This document shows, in pieces, positions 1-7,314 of a DNA stretch of 64,000 bases. The notes under the pieces were generated by a model. That model was given only the letters and a program-made list of their open reading frames with translations. It made no database searches and was not told the DNA's origin. Made by a program: the position numbers and the translations under genes. The stretch's first letter is position 1, and every line of letters begins with the position of its first letter. Source of the stretch: Rhizosaccharibacter radicis (lineage in GTDB: Bacteria > Pseudomonadota > Alphaproteobacteria > Acetobacterales > Acetobacteraceae); contig JAMZEJ010000002.1 of the NCBI GenBank assembly GCA_024508355.1, positions 372,001-436,000 of the forward strand, in the 5' to 3' direction.

Positions 1-710
1 TGGCACCATTCCGGCCGGCGCAGCGGGATCAGGTCGTAGAACAGCATGGCGGTGCGCAGCCCGCGACGGCGCGCGGAGAACAGGAGCCGCCCGTAATCGG
101 TGCGGTGCCAGGACGCGCCCAGCGACAGGAGCCAGTCGCCCGGCCGGCCGAACGCGGCGATGCCGGACACAGCCGGGCCGCTGATGGGCGGCATCGCGGG
201 GGGCACCAGACCGGCCGTTATCTGCTTCTCCTCGCGCCGCCCGACATCGCGCAAGGAGCGCAGTGCCGCGCCCTGGAGCACGCGGAAGCGATGGAAAGGC
301 TGTGCGGCTTCGGGCGGCAGACGATGCTGCACCGCTCCCGCGAGCCTGCGCGCCAGAGGCTTGCGTCCGCCGCCCCGTCCGGCCCGATCGGGGGATGCAG
401 ACCCGTCCCGCGGCGGCCCGGACGCTGCGTCCGCTCCGAGGCCATCGAACAGGGCCCTCACCTCCGCCCAGTCGGCCGGCACGATTCCGTCGCCCGAGAA
501 CCGCACGAACCGCACCCGGCCGGCAGCGGCGGGGATCGCGAGCAGTGCCGCGTAGAGCTCGACGCTCAGCCGCTGGATGCCGCTCGGCCGGCTGTTGTGC
601 CGCACGTAGTGGAACAGGTCCTCGACCTCGATCCACAGGGTGGGAGCCGGATTGGCCGAGGGCGCCCCGCCGCCGCCGCTTGCGTCCCGATCATCGAGTC
701 CCGTCGCCAA
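1..710 (-). CDS. Glycosyltransferase, exopolysaccharide type (C-terminus beyond window)
   Basis: The minus-strand frame is open from about 761 to the left edge, so only about 237 N-terminal residues are visible. After a Gly/Ala/Pro-rich leader it reads WIEVEDLFHYVRHNSRPSGI, and near the edge LLSLGASWHRTDY followed by AMLFYDLIPLRRPEWC. These blocks are typical of the N-terminal half of family 1/4 glycosyltransferases in exopolysaccharide clusters of Acetobacteraceae. The likely role is sugar transfer onto a cell-surface polysaccharide at the cytoplasmic face of the inner membrane; donor and acceptor cannot be read. I chose the TTG at 710 because GGAGGG lies 5 nt upstream; an in-frame GTG at 761 has no ribosome binding site but is possible. 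The catalytic C-terminal domain is missing because of the window edge, not because of decay. Confidence 0.75.
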   Translation of the reverse strand, partial: MATGLDDRDASGGGGAPSANPAPTLWIEVEDLFHYVRHNSRPSGIQRLSVELYAALLAIPAAAGRVRFVRFSGDGIVPADWAEVRALFDGLGADAASGPPRDGSASPDRAGRGGGRKPLARRLAGAVQHRLPPEAAQPFHRFRVLQGAALRSLRDVGRREEKQITAGLVPPAMPPISGPAVSGIAAFGRPGDWLLSLGASWHRTDYGRLLFSARRRGLRTAMLFYDLIPLRRPEWC

Positions 711-1079
711 GGCTACCCTCCGGCCCGGGCGGCCCCCGGGCTCGTCTTGCTTGCTCGTCACCCGGTGAATGGCACAGACCGTTTCCCGGGACGACCCCTC
801 GAACGCTCGCCATCCGTCGCGGCAGGAAGCGGATGGATCGTCGTCGGAAAGCCCCGGGGCACCGGCCTGCACCAGCCTCCGTTCCGCCTCGCGCCTCCAG
901 CGCGACGGTACGAAGGGGAATGGTCGTCCACCATGGCGCCCCTTGCCGGCGCGCCGGTCTCGCGGAATTGCGAAGGTGGCGCCTTCACGCCCGGCGGAAG
1001 GGCCGCATCGATGTCCGGGCGGCCGGGGCCGGCAAGGGGCGTTCGCCTCCTCCGGGGCATCCGCCGGCGCGCGACCGCC
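711..1079. other. Intergenic region, no gene recognised
   Basis: This 369-bp stretch lies between the start of the glycosyltransferase and the stop of the beta-helix gene, both on the minus strand. It holds the glycosyltransferase ribosome binding site (GGAGGG read on the minus strand, 716-721). The open frames crossing it on either strand resemble no family and have the arginine- and proline-rich composition of noise in GC-rich DNA. I see no clear promoter or hairpin terminator. Confidence 0.5.
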
Positions 1080-2699
1080 TCAGCCGCCCCCGCCGACATG
1101 CACCCAGCTCCTGGAGCCCTTGATGTATTTGAAGCTCACCGGGGCGGTCGGGCTCAGGGTGGCGGGGCCGCCGTAAACGCCGGCGGCCGGATCGACGCTG
1201 CCCCAGGACAGGTTGGTGATGGTCTGGGAGGTGGTGGTGTAGTTCTCCACCTGGCCGTCGGGCGGGTTCGCCGGCAGCGCGATGCCGAAGCCGGACACGT
1301 TGCCGCCGCCCGACAGCACCACGGTCTGCACGCCGGCCGGCGTGCTGTAGGTGTTGCCCGCCGTGGCCGCGCCGGGCACCACCGTTTGGCGCCAGCCGAT
1401 GCCCGTTTCCTGGCATCCGAGATAAAGGTTGCTGAGCTGGTCCAGGCGCTTGCCGCAGATCCGGTAGGAGGCGGCGTTCGGCATGTCGATCGCCACCGCC
1501 CCGGGCTGCGTGGTGTCGATGTCGGTCTCGACGCCGTATCCTTCCGTCGCGAAGCTGAGCCCGCTGCCGCCGAACAGGGTGAAGCTGGTGGCGGCCGGCT
1601 GGTGCGAGAAGGCGAGGCCGAAGAACTTGTTGCTGTTGACGTAGGTGTTGGCGGCGCCCGTGACGCGGCCATCGTCGCCCTGCATCACCCCGGTCGAACC
1701 GGCCCCGGCGAGGTTGATCAGGCCGCCGAAGAACGCGTTGGTGTCGGCCGCGACCGTGATGTCGATGCCCTTGGTCTGCACCGCGAACAGGTTGATGTTG
1801 GAATAGATGTTCTGGGTGTTGACCTGGTCCGGCACCAGGCTGGCGTTCAGGTGGCCCTGGATGACGAGGCAGGTGCCGCAGCCATACACCGTGAGATCGT
1901 GGACGTTGTTCCAGGTGACGTTGCTGCCCAGGCTCGCATCCGGCGTGGACGTCGCCAGCGCGCCTCCGGTGGACAGCACGGTGGCGCCGGTGAAGCCTTC
2001 CACCAGGATGCGGCCGATCTCGGAATGGCTCACCGTCGGCAGGGCCATCAGCACGTCGCCCGCATCGCCGCCGGTGGCCGGCACGAAGCGCACATCCGTC
2101 AGCGCCGTGCCGGAAAGCTGCGAACCCGGCGCCTGCGAGACGCAGGGCGATATGCCGCAGCGAAGGATCGTCCCCGCCCCGGACCCCAGCATCCGCACCC
2201 CGCTCCGCAGCAGCAGCGTGCTGGTCAGCAGCAGCGTGCCGGGCGGCAGCAGCACCGTGCCGCCGGCCCCCATCCGTGCGGTGCCGGCATTGATGGCCGC
2301 GGCGGCATCGGCCGATCCGTCGACGGGGGCACCGAAATCCAGCGCGCTGAGCCGGTCGGCGGCGCGATCGGCGGCCGTCCGGGGGGTGGCGGTACCGGTC
2401 GCCGTCACGACGGTGGCGCCGGAATCGCCGCCCGCTGCGCGCACGGCCGCGGCGGCTGTCGCCTGGGCGGCGGCGAGCTGGGCGAGCATGGCCGCCAGGC
2501 TGGTGCCGGTGACGGTCGTGGATGGATCGAGCGCGCGGAACCGTGCCATGCCCGTGGCCGCGTCGATCGAATAGCTCGGATTGGCGCCCGGCGCGCTGAT
2601 GCCGCCGGCGCGGGTGAAGCTCGGTCCGTCGGCCCGGGCGGCGGCGGCCGGCAACAGGCCTGCGAGGATGACCGGCCAGAATCTGCCGAAACGCTTCAT
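1080..2699 (-). CDS. Secreted right-handed beta-helix (pectate-lyase-3-like) protein
   Basis: About 539 residues. The start at 2699 gives a classic signal peptide (MKRFGRFWPVILAGLLPAAAARA, cleavage after ARA); in-frame ATGs further upstream lie in a tandem repeat. The mature N-terminus (ADGPSFTRAGGI, then NPSYSID and GMARFR) nearly repeats that of the secreted protein at 17627-19489. From about residue 120 comes DFGAPVDGSADAAAAINAG, the entry motif of pectate-lyase-3 beta-helix folds, then Gly/Asn/Thr-rich turns to about residue 400 and a phage-tail-like C-terminal segment ending in a glycine run. Such proteins bind or cleave polysaccharides outside the cell. The adjacent glycosyltransferase suggests an exopolysaccharide as partner, which is inference. 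No catalytic residues could be assigned, so it may be a structural adhesin rather than a lyase. Confidence 0.7.
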   Translation of the reverse strand: MKRFGRFWPVILAGLLPAAAARADGPSFTRAGGISAPGANPSYSIDAATGMARFRALDPSTTVTGTSLAAMLAQLAAAQATAAAAVRAAGGDSGATVVTATGTATPRTAADRAADRLSALDFGAPVDGSADAAAAINAGTARMGAGGTVLLPPGTLLLTSTLLLRSGVRMLGSGAGTILRCGISPCVSQAPGSQLSGTALTDVRFVPATGGDAGDVLMALPTVSHSEIGRILVEGFTGATVLSTGGALATSTPDASLGSNVTWNNVHDLTVYGCGTCLVIQGHLNASLVPDQVNTQNIYSNINLFAVQTKGIDITVAADTNAFFGGLINLAGAGSTGVMQGDDGRVTGAANTYVNSNKFFGLAFSHQPAATSFTLFGGSGLSFATEGYGVETDIDTTQPGAVAIDMPNAASYRICGKRLDQLSNLYLGCQETGIGWRQTVVPGAATAGNTYSTPAGVQTVVLSGGGNVSGFGIALPANPPDGQVENYTTTSQTITNLSWGSVDPAAGVYGGPATLSPTAPVSFKYIKGSRSWVHVGGGG

Positions 2700-2715
2700 G
2701 CCGCCATCCGCCGCC

Positions 2716-2742
2716 ATCGCCACCATCGCCACCATCGCCACC
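2716..2742. repeat. Three perfect 9-bp repeats (ATCGCCACC) at the beta-helix gene start
   Basis: Three perfect copies of ATCGCCACC lie directly upstream of the beta-helix gene. On the minus strand they read as repeated ATG-GTG-GCG codons (Met-Val-Ala) in frame with the gene, so each copy offers another possible start. Loss or gain of a unit keeps the frame but changes the distance between signals and the main start at 2699. Confidence 0.85.
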
Positions 2743-2878
2743 AAACGGGGAAGATGTTCGACCCAGCCGCGCTCGTGAAGCATGGATGGCGAATGCCGGC
2801 GATCGGCACCCTCCGGGCGGGCGATGTCTCCGGCCGCCGGACCCCAGGCCCGCCCCCGCCCGCGGCGGGAAGACCGTG

Positions 2879-3427
2879 TCAGTCGTGCGAGGGGGTGAGA
2901 TGCTCGCGCAGGCGGGGCATCAGCTCCACGAAGTTGCAGGGCATGTGGCGGCTGTCGAGCTGGAAGCGCAGGATGTCGTCCCAGCCATCCTTTACCGCCC
3001 CGTTGGAGCCGGGCAGCGCGAACAGGTAGGTGCCGCCCGCGACGCCGGCGAGGGCGCGGGACTGCACGGTCGACGTGCCGATCTTGGTGTAGCTCAGCAT
3101 CCGGAACAGCTCGCCGAATCCCTCGATGCGCTTCTCGATCACCCGGTCCATCGCTTCGGGCGTGACGTCGCGGCCGGTCACGCCGGTGCCGCCGGTGGAG
3201 ATCACCACGTCGACCGTCTCGTCGGCGATCCAGTGCCGCAACCGGTCGGCGATGCGAGTGGCATCGTCCGGCTCGATGGCCCGTCCGGCCAGCACGTGGC
3301 CGGCCGCTTCGAGACGGCGCACCAGGATGTCTCCGGACGTGTCGGTGGCCTCCGTGCGGGTGTCGGACACGGTGAGCACCGCGATGCGCACGGGCAGAAA
3401 GGGCTTGGTGTCGTCGATGCCGGCCAT
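2879..3427 (-). CDS. moaB: Molybdenum cofactor biosynthesis protein MoaB
   Basis: A MogA/MoaB-fold protein of 182 residues, the usual length for the family. It acts in the cytoplasm in molybdopterin maturation (adenylylation of molybdopterin before molybdenum insertion). Visible family signatures are VRIAVLTVSDTR near the N-terminus, DVVISTGGTGVTGRDVTPEA in the middle and GGTYLFALPGSNGAVKDGWD toward the C-terminus. I chose the ATG at 3427; a GTG 9 nt upstream is in frame and neither has a strong ribosome binding site. A molybdopterin enzyme (YdeP family, 13412-15712) lies in the same window and would need this cofactor, although the two genes are not in one operon. Confidence 0.92.
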   Translation of the reverse strand: MAGIDDTKPFLPVRIAVLTVSDTRTEATDTSGDILVRRLEAAGHVLAGRAIEPDDATRIADRLRHWIADETVDVVISTGGTGVTGRDVTPEAMDRVIEKRIEGFGELFRMLSYTKIGTSTVQSRALAGVAGGTYLFALPGSNGAVKDGWDDILRFQLDSRHMPCNFVELMPRLREHLTPSHD

Positions 3428-3851
3428 GGGCGGCACTTCAACAGCGCGACAAGCCAGGGGTCAATGCGGACGGGAGGACCGGTTTCGGTGTCTGGGCAAC
3501 GGCATCCGGGAGCCGGCCTCAGGTCCGGGAGCCGGGTCCGGGGGCCGGCCAGGACCCGGCAGTCGCGCCGCGATCAAGGCTGCGCCGCCGACATACCTGG
3601 CTTCGAAATCCTGCCGCGCCGCGAGAGGCACTTCTCGAACTCCCGCCGGCTGCCGGAGAACTTTCTTTCCGCGGATGTCGAGGCGCGAGTGTCGGGCGGG
3701 GCGGCCGCCCACCCCCGCGCCGTCACGGCCCCACCGGCGGCCACCGCGGGCGCGTGGCGTTCCCCGGCCATCGCGGAACACGCCTGCGCTGCTGATCACT
3801 TCCGGCACGTAACCGTTGGCCCGGACCCTGCCGTCACCTATCTTCGATTGC
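3428..3851. other. Intergenic region between divergent moaB and arsR-type genes
   Basis: About 420 bp separate the divergent starts of moaB and the ArsR-type regulator, so promoters for both should lie here. Overlapping open frames exist on both strands, but none resembles a known protein. I could not identify a convincing -35/-10 pair. Confidence 0.4.
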
Positions 3852-4199
3852 ATGGCGCAGCCTCCCACCCCGGACCTTTCCGCGACCGACGTGACGCTGA
3901 TCACCCGCGCCCTGGCCGATCCCCGGCGCTACGGCATCGTGACCCAGGTGGCCGGCGCGGGGGATACCCTGCAATGCTGCGCGCTCGCGGAAGCCGGGCG
4001 GGTCAGCCCGTCCACCATGACGCATCATCTGCAGCAGCTGGAACAGGCGGGACTGATCGAGGTCACGCGCGACGGCAGGTTCGCGAAGCTTCGCTTCGTG
4101 CGCGACCGCTACGAGCGCTATCTCTCGCGGCTCCAGCACGATGCGGCGCCGGCGGCGGCCCGGTCATGCGCGGGCGACGGAGCGCCGTCCGGCGCCTGA
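3852..4199 (+). CDS. ArsR-family winged-helix transcriptional regulator
   Basis: 115 residues, typical for the family. The N-terminal half reads ITRALADPRRYGIVTQVAG, the ArsR 'RxxIL' region. It is followed by the recognition helix region VSPSTMTHHLQQLEQAGLIE and the wing RDGRFAKLRFVRD. There is no CxC metal-binding motif in the recognition helix (only a CC at the LQCCALAEAG position), so metal sensing in the classical ArsR way is not supported. I chose the ATG at 3852 over a TTG 36 nt upstream because the family N-terminus fits better. It lies upstream of, and codirectional with, an SDR oxidoreductase. The spacer holds an excellent palindrome (4273-4298), so it probably represses that gene. 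Confidence 0.85.
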   Translation: MAQPPTPDLSATDVTLITRALADPRRYGIVTQVAGAGDTLQCCALAEAGRVSPSTMTHHLQQLEQAGLIEVTRDGRFAKLRFVRDRYERYLSRLQHDAAPAAARSCAGDGAPSGA

Positions 4200-4272
4200 C
4201 CGGCCGCAAGGCGACCGTCGGGGGCCGGAAGACAAAGGTCGGGCGGCAGGGGTTGAACGACACCGGAAGGCG

Positions 4273-4298
4273 CACATTTCGATAAACATCGAAACGTG
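4273..4298. promoter_or_regulatory. Candidate ArsR operator (long imperfect palindrome)
   Basis: The core TTTCGATAAACATCGAAA (4277-4294) has perfect 7-bp arms around a 4-bp spacer. The dyad continues outward with CAC and GTG after one mismatched pair, giving 10 matched pairs over 26 bp. It ends 12 bp before the SDR start codon at 4311, where a bound dimer would block transcription or translation initiation. Size and symmetry fit ArsR-family operators. That the upstream ArsR-type protein binds here is inference. Confidence 0.6.
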
Positions 4299-4310
4299 GA
4301 GACAATCATC

Positions 4311-5057
4311 ATGTCGCAGCTTTCCGGCAAGGTCGCCCTGGTCACGGGCGCTTCCAAGGGTATCGGCGCTGCCATCGCGGAAGCGCTCGCCGCGGCCGGC
4401 GCCGCGGTCGCCGTCAACTACAGCAGCAGCCGCGAAGGCGCCGAAGCGGTCGTGTCGCGCATCGCCGCCAAAGGGGGCCGCGCCGTGGCGGTCGGAGGCG
4501 ACGTCGCCAAGAGCGCGGACGTCAAGCGCATCTTCGCCGACACCACCGGCGCGCTGGGCCGGGTGGACATCCTGGTCAACAACGCCGGCGTCTACCGCAT
4601 GATGCCGCTGGCCGAGGTCACGGAGGAGGAATTCCACCGGCAGTTCAACATCAACGTGTTCGGCTTGCTGGCCGCGAGCCAGGCCGCCGCGGCTCAATTC
4701 GGGCCCGAGGGCGGCAGCATCATCAACATCAGCTCGATCGTGACGCGCATCACGCCGCCCACCTCCGCGATCTATTCCGGCACCAAGGGCGCGGTGGATG
4801 CCATCACCCGCACGCTGGCCAAGGAGCTCGGGCCCAACAAGGTGCGGGTGAACTCGATCAATCCCGGGTTGGTGGTGACCGAGGGCACGAACGCCGCCGG
4901 CATCATCGGCAGCGATTTCGAGAAGGGGGCCGCCGCGTCCTCGCCGCTCGGGCGCGTCGGCCAGGTGGACGACATCGCGTCCGTCGCCGTGTTCCTGGCG
5001 TCCGATGCCGCGAAATGGATCACTGGCGAGATCGTCAACGCGTCCGGCGGCGTGTGA
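4311..5057 (+). CDS. Short-chain dehydrogenase/reductase (SDR, 3-oxoacyl-ACP reductase-like)
   Basis: A classical SDR of 248 residues. The cofactor motif VTGASKGIGAAIAEAL is at about residues 11-26 and NNAGVYR near 90. Catalytic Ser is in INISSIV, with Tyr and Lys in YSGTKGAVDAITRTLAKELG, and the C-terminus ends ITGEIVNASGGV. It should catalyse NAD(P)H-dependent reduction of a carbonyl (or the reverse) in the cytoplasm; the substrate cannot be read. The ATG at 4311 has GGAG 9 nt upstream, whereas the in-frame GTG at 4296 lies within the operator-like palindrome. It is probably controlled by the ArsR-type gene just upstream and ends in a strong hairpin. Confidence 0.88.
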   Translation: MSQLSGKVALVTGASKGIGAAIAEALAAAGAAVAVNYSSSREGAEAVVSRIAAKGGRAVAVGGDVAKSADVKRIFADTTGALGRVDILVNNAGVYRMMPLAEVTEEEFHRQFNINVFGLLAASQAAAAQFGPEGGSIINISSIVTRITPPTSAIYSGTKGAVDAITRTLAKELGPNKVRVNSINPGLVVTEGTNAAGIIGSDFEKGAAASSPLGRVGQVDDIASVAVFLASDAAKWITGEIVNASGGV

Positions 5058-5063
5058 TCCCCG

Positions 5064-5097
5064 GGGCGCCGGACGCGTCGTTTCGCGCCCGGCGCCC
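5064..5097 (+). terminator. Strong hairpin after the SDR gene
   Basis: GGGCGCCGG (5064-5072) pairs perfectly with CCGGCGCCC (5089-5097). Inside it, CGCG pairs with CGCG around the loop TCGTTT, with one A-C mismatch between the two stems, so 13 pairs in all. It begins 6 nt after the stop codon. No U-tract follows, so it may act as a bidirectional terminator or mRNA end protector. Confidence 0.55.
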
Positions 5098-5255
5098 GCG
5101 AGCCGCGAGCAGCATTCACCTCATCCCGGCCGGCTCCCGGGCCGATCCGGGCGACGGCCGGGCAGCCTCCGTGCATCGCGGCCTGCCGTCGATCTGCCGG
5201 ATCCCGCAGGATCACGGCGCGGCCGAGTCCACCGGCCGCCGACGGTCGTCCGCCT

Positions 5256-6215
5256 TCAGGTGCCTGCCACGCCCGGCACGGTGACGACATCGTGCTTCCC
5301 GGCGCGAAGCGTGGCCGCTTCTTCCGGCGAGGGACGCAACCTCACCAGCTTGGCACCTTCCGCCAACAGTTCCCGCATCCGGGGCACGGCGCGCGCCGCC
5401 GCCACCGCTTCCCGCGCCGCGTCGCGCCGGCAGAGTTCGAGGATGGCGGGGAACTCGTCCGCGCCATGCAGGATGACGTCCGCCTCGCCCATCAGCCGCA
5501 GCGCCCGCAGGGTCACGAGGTCGGGCTCTCCCGGCCCGGGATCCACCAGGTAGGCGATTCCGGTCTCGGGCCGCCGGGCATCCCGCTCCGCCGCGTCCAG
5601 GGCCGCGCGATAGATCCGTTCCGCGCCGGGCTCGTCGCCCGACAGCATCAGGTCGGCGGCCCGGCCGGACAGGACCCGTTCCAGGAAGCGCCGCCGGCGC
5701 AGCACGTCGGGAAGACGACGCCTGGTTTCCCCCTGGAGTCGGTCGGCCAGGGCGGCCAACCTCCCGAAGCCCGGCGGCACCAGCGTCTCGATGCGCGCCC
5801 GCAGCAATCGTGCCAGCACGGGCGCCGCGCCCCCGGAGGCGATCGCCACCTGCAGGGGAGGCCGCGACAGCACCGCCGGGGTCAGGAAGCCGGACAGCTC
5901 CGGCCGGTCCACGACGTTGAACGGAATGCCGCGCCGGCGCGCTTCGGCCGCAAGCGCGTGGAGCGCATCCTCCGATGCGCCCGCCCCCACCGCCAGCACG
6001 CAGCCATCGAGCATCGCCGGCTCGAAACGGTCCGCCGACTCCCGGAGCACGGCCCCGCACGCGATGAGCGTCGTTCTGCGGCGCTCGGCCGCCTCGCCGC
6101 TGCCCAGAAGCAGCACCGGACGGCCGTACAGCGACAGGAACAAGGGAAACAACGGCCGCCGCTGCGGCGGCAGGGCGACGCCTTCCAGCGTTTCGCGGTC
6201 TGATCGGTCGCTCAT
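5256..6215 (-). CDS. Siroheme synthase with truncated methyltransferase domain (precorrin-2 dehydrogenase/ferrochelatase)
   Basis: 319 residues. The N-terminal part (about 20-220) matches the CysG-N/Met8 module, which oxidises precorrin-2 to sirohydrochlorin and inserts iron. It shows the Rossmann motif GRPVLLLGSGEAAERR, FNVVDRPELSGFLTPAV, and IASGGAAPVLARLLRARIE. From about residue 225 the start of a uroporphyrinogen-III methyltransferase domain appears (IAYLVDPGPGEPDLVTLRAL, then ADVILHGADEF). It stops about 95 residues in, at VVTVPGVAGT, and the family motif GGDPFIFGRGGEE is replaced by an unrelated segment. The methyltransferase activity is therefore probably lost. The start at 6215 removes a nonconserved upstream extension. 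Full-length CysG is about 457 residues. Confidence 0.85.
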   Translation of the reverse strand: MSDRSDRETLEGVALPPQRRPLFPLFLSLYGRPVLLLGSGEAAERRRTTLIACGAVLRESADRFEPAMLDGCVLAVGAGASEDALHALAAEARRRGIPFNVVDRPELSGFLTPAVLSRPPLQVAIASGGAAPVLARLLRARIETLVPPGFGRLAALADRLQGETRRRLPDVLRRRRFLERVLSGRAADLMLSGDEPGAERIYRAALDAAERDARRPETGIAYLVDPGPGEPDLVTLRALRLMGEADVILHGADEFPAILELCRRDAAREAVAAARAVPRMRELLAEGAKLVRLRPSPEEAATLRAGKHDVVTVPGVAGT

Positions 6216-6403
6216 GGCTGTGTCCGGTCCGTCGTCGCCGGCGGGCTCGTCCCGCAGGATGCACCGCATCGAGAACAGCGGCATAGCGACGTTCGGCCGG
6301 GCCCGGAACCCGCGCACCGATCCCGGACCCCGGACGGGTTGCGTCCGGACGGGACCGCGCGGAGGAACGGGCACCGGCCGCCGGACGCCGTCGCTCCCGC
6401 ACG

Positions 6404-6427
6404 GGAGATCATGGCGGAGATCATGGC
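6404..6427. repeat. Perfect tandem 12-bp repeat in a divergent intergenic region
   Basis: GGAGATCATGGC occurs twice head to tail, between the divergent siroheme synthase (start 6215) and DUF4239 gene (start 6515). This spacer of about 300 bp holds no recognisable gene. The repeat may be chance or a regulator site; further GATC-containing sequence follows. Confidence 0.6.
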
Positions 6428-6514
6428 CGCGATCACCGGCCTTCTTGACGCTGGGCAAGTCCGCCGCGCCGGTTGATCATGGGCCGCGACGGTGCCGGAC
6501 GGAGAAACGCCGCC

Positions 6515-7282
6515 ATGACCTCGGGCCTTTCGGTTCTGCTGCTGGCGGCGGTGTTCGGCTGCGCGCCGCTGGTGCTGGTGGCGCGCACGCTGGTGAGCGG
6601 CGCGGCGCGGGCCCGGCACCACGAGGTGGGGAGCGCGGTGTTCCTCCAGCTCGGCGCGATCTACGCGGTGCTGCTGGCCTTCATCTTCAACGAGGTCTAC
6701 GGCGAGTACGTCGTCGCCGAGCAGTCGATCAACAAGGAATGCGCGGCGCTGCACGCCACCGCCATGCTCGGGGACACCCTGCCGGAACCGGCCCGCACGG
6801 GGGTGGAAAACGCGATCACCCAATATGTGCGCGCGGTGATCCACCAGGAATGGCCGGCGATGACCGAGAACCACGCGAGCCGGACCGCCATGGATGCCGA
6901 GCAGCGGATGTTCCGGACCGTGGCTTCGCTCAGCGGCGCCGATCCGTCGGTGTCGTCGCTGCGGAGCACGATGCTGGACGAGCTCGCCCAGGCCCATGCC
7001 AGCCGGGAAACCAGGCTGTTCGAGATGACGCTCGACGTGCCGCCGCTGATCTGGGTGCTGCTGTTGTGCTTTTCCGCGGTGCTGGTGACGCTGCTGCTGA
7101 TGGCCAACGTGGAACGGTTCTGGCCGCAAACCGTGCTCACCGCGACCTTCGTGGGCGCCGTGGCGTTTCTGCTGGTGGTGATCCGGCTGCTCGACAGCCC
7201 GTTCACCGGTCCTCTGGGGCTGCAGCCCACCGATTTCCACCGCACCCTGGAGCGGGTGACGTCCCTCCAGCCGCCCGCCTGA
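6515..7282 (+). CDS. DUF4239 (bestrophin-like) membrane protein
   Basis: 255 residues. The N-terminus holds two hydrophobic segments (about 3-25 and 47-65, the second in VGSAVFLQLGAIYAVLLAFIF), then a soluble, mostly helical loop of about 110 residues. Two more membrane spans follow (about 170-195 and 203-225), then a short tail. This 2+2 layout with the motif AVLLAFIFNEVYGEY matches the DUF4239 family, which is distantly related to bestrophin anion channels; the function is unknown. The ATG at 6515 has GGAG 10 nt upstream and puts the first helix at the N-terminus, so it is preferred over the upstream in-frame starts at 6473 and 6479. No operon partner is apparent. Confidence 0.78.
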   Translation: MTSGLSVLLLAAVFGCAPLVLVARTLVSGAARARHHEVGSAVFLQLGAIYAVLLAFIFNEVYGEYVVAEQSINKECAALHATAMLGDTLPEPARTGVENAITQYVRAVIHQEWPAMTENHASRTAMDAEQRMFRTVASLSGADPSVSSLRSTMLDELAQAHASRETRLFEMTLDVPPLIWVLLLCFSAVLVTLLLMANVERFWPQTVLTATFVGAVAFLLVVIRLLDSPFTGPLGLQPTDFHRTLERVTSLQPPA

Positions 7283-7314
7283 TCCCCGGGGAACCGAGGC
7301 GGGCCGGCGGCGGA

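Noticed and set aside
105..3029. A 974-residue plus-strand open frame over the first 3 kb
   Set aside because: It is antisense to the glycosyltransferase, the beta-helix gene and moaB, all of which have clear family motifs; its His/Arg/Gly-rich translation is typical of shadow frames in GC-rich DNA.
4253..4286. TTGAAC ... GATAAA as a promoter for the ArsR-linked SDR
   Set aside because: The spacing is 22 bp, too long for a sigma-70-type promoter.
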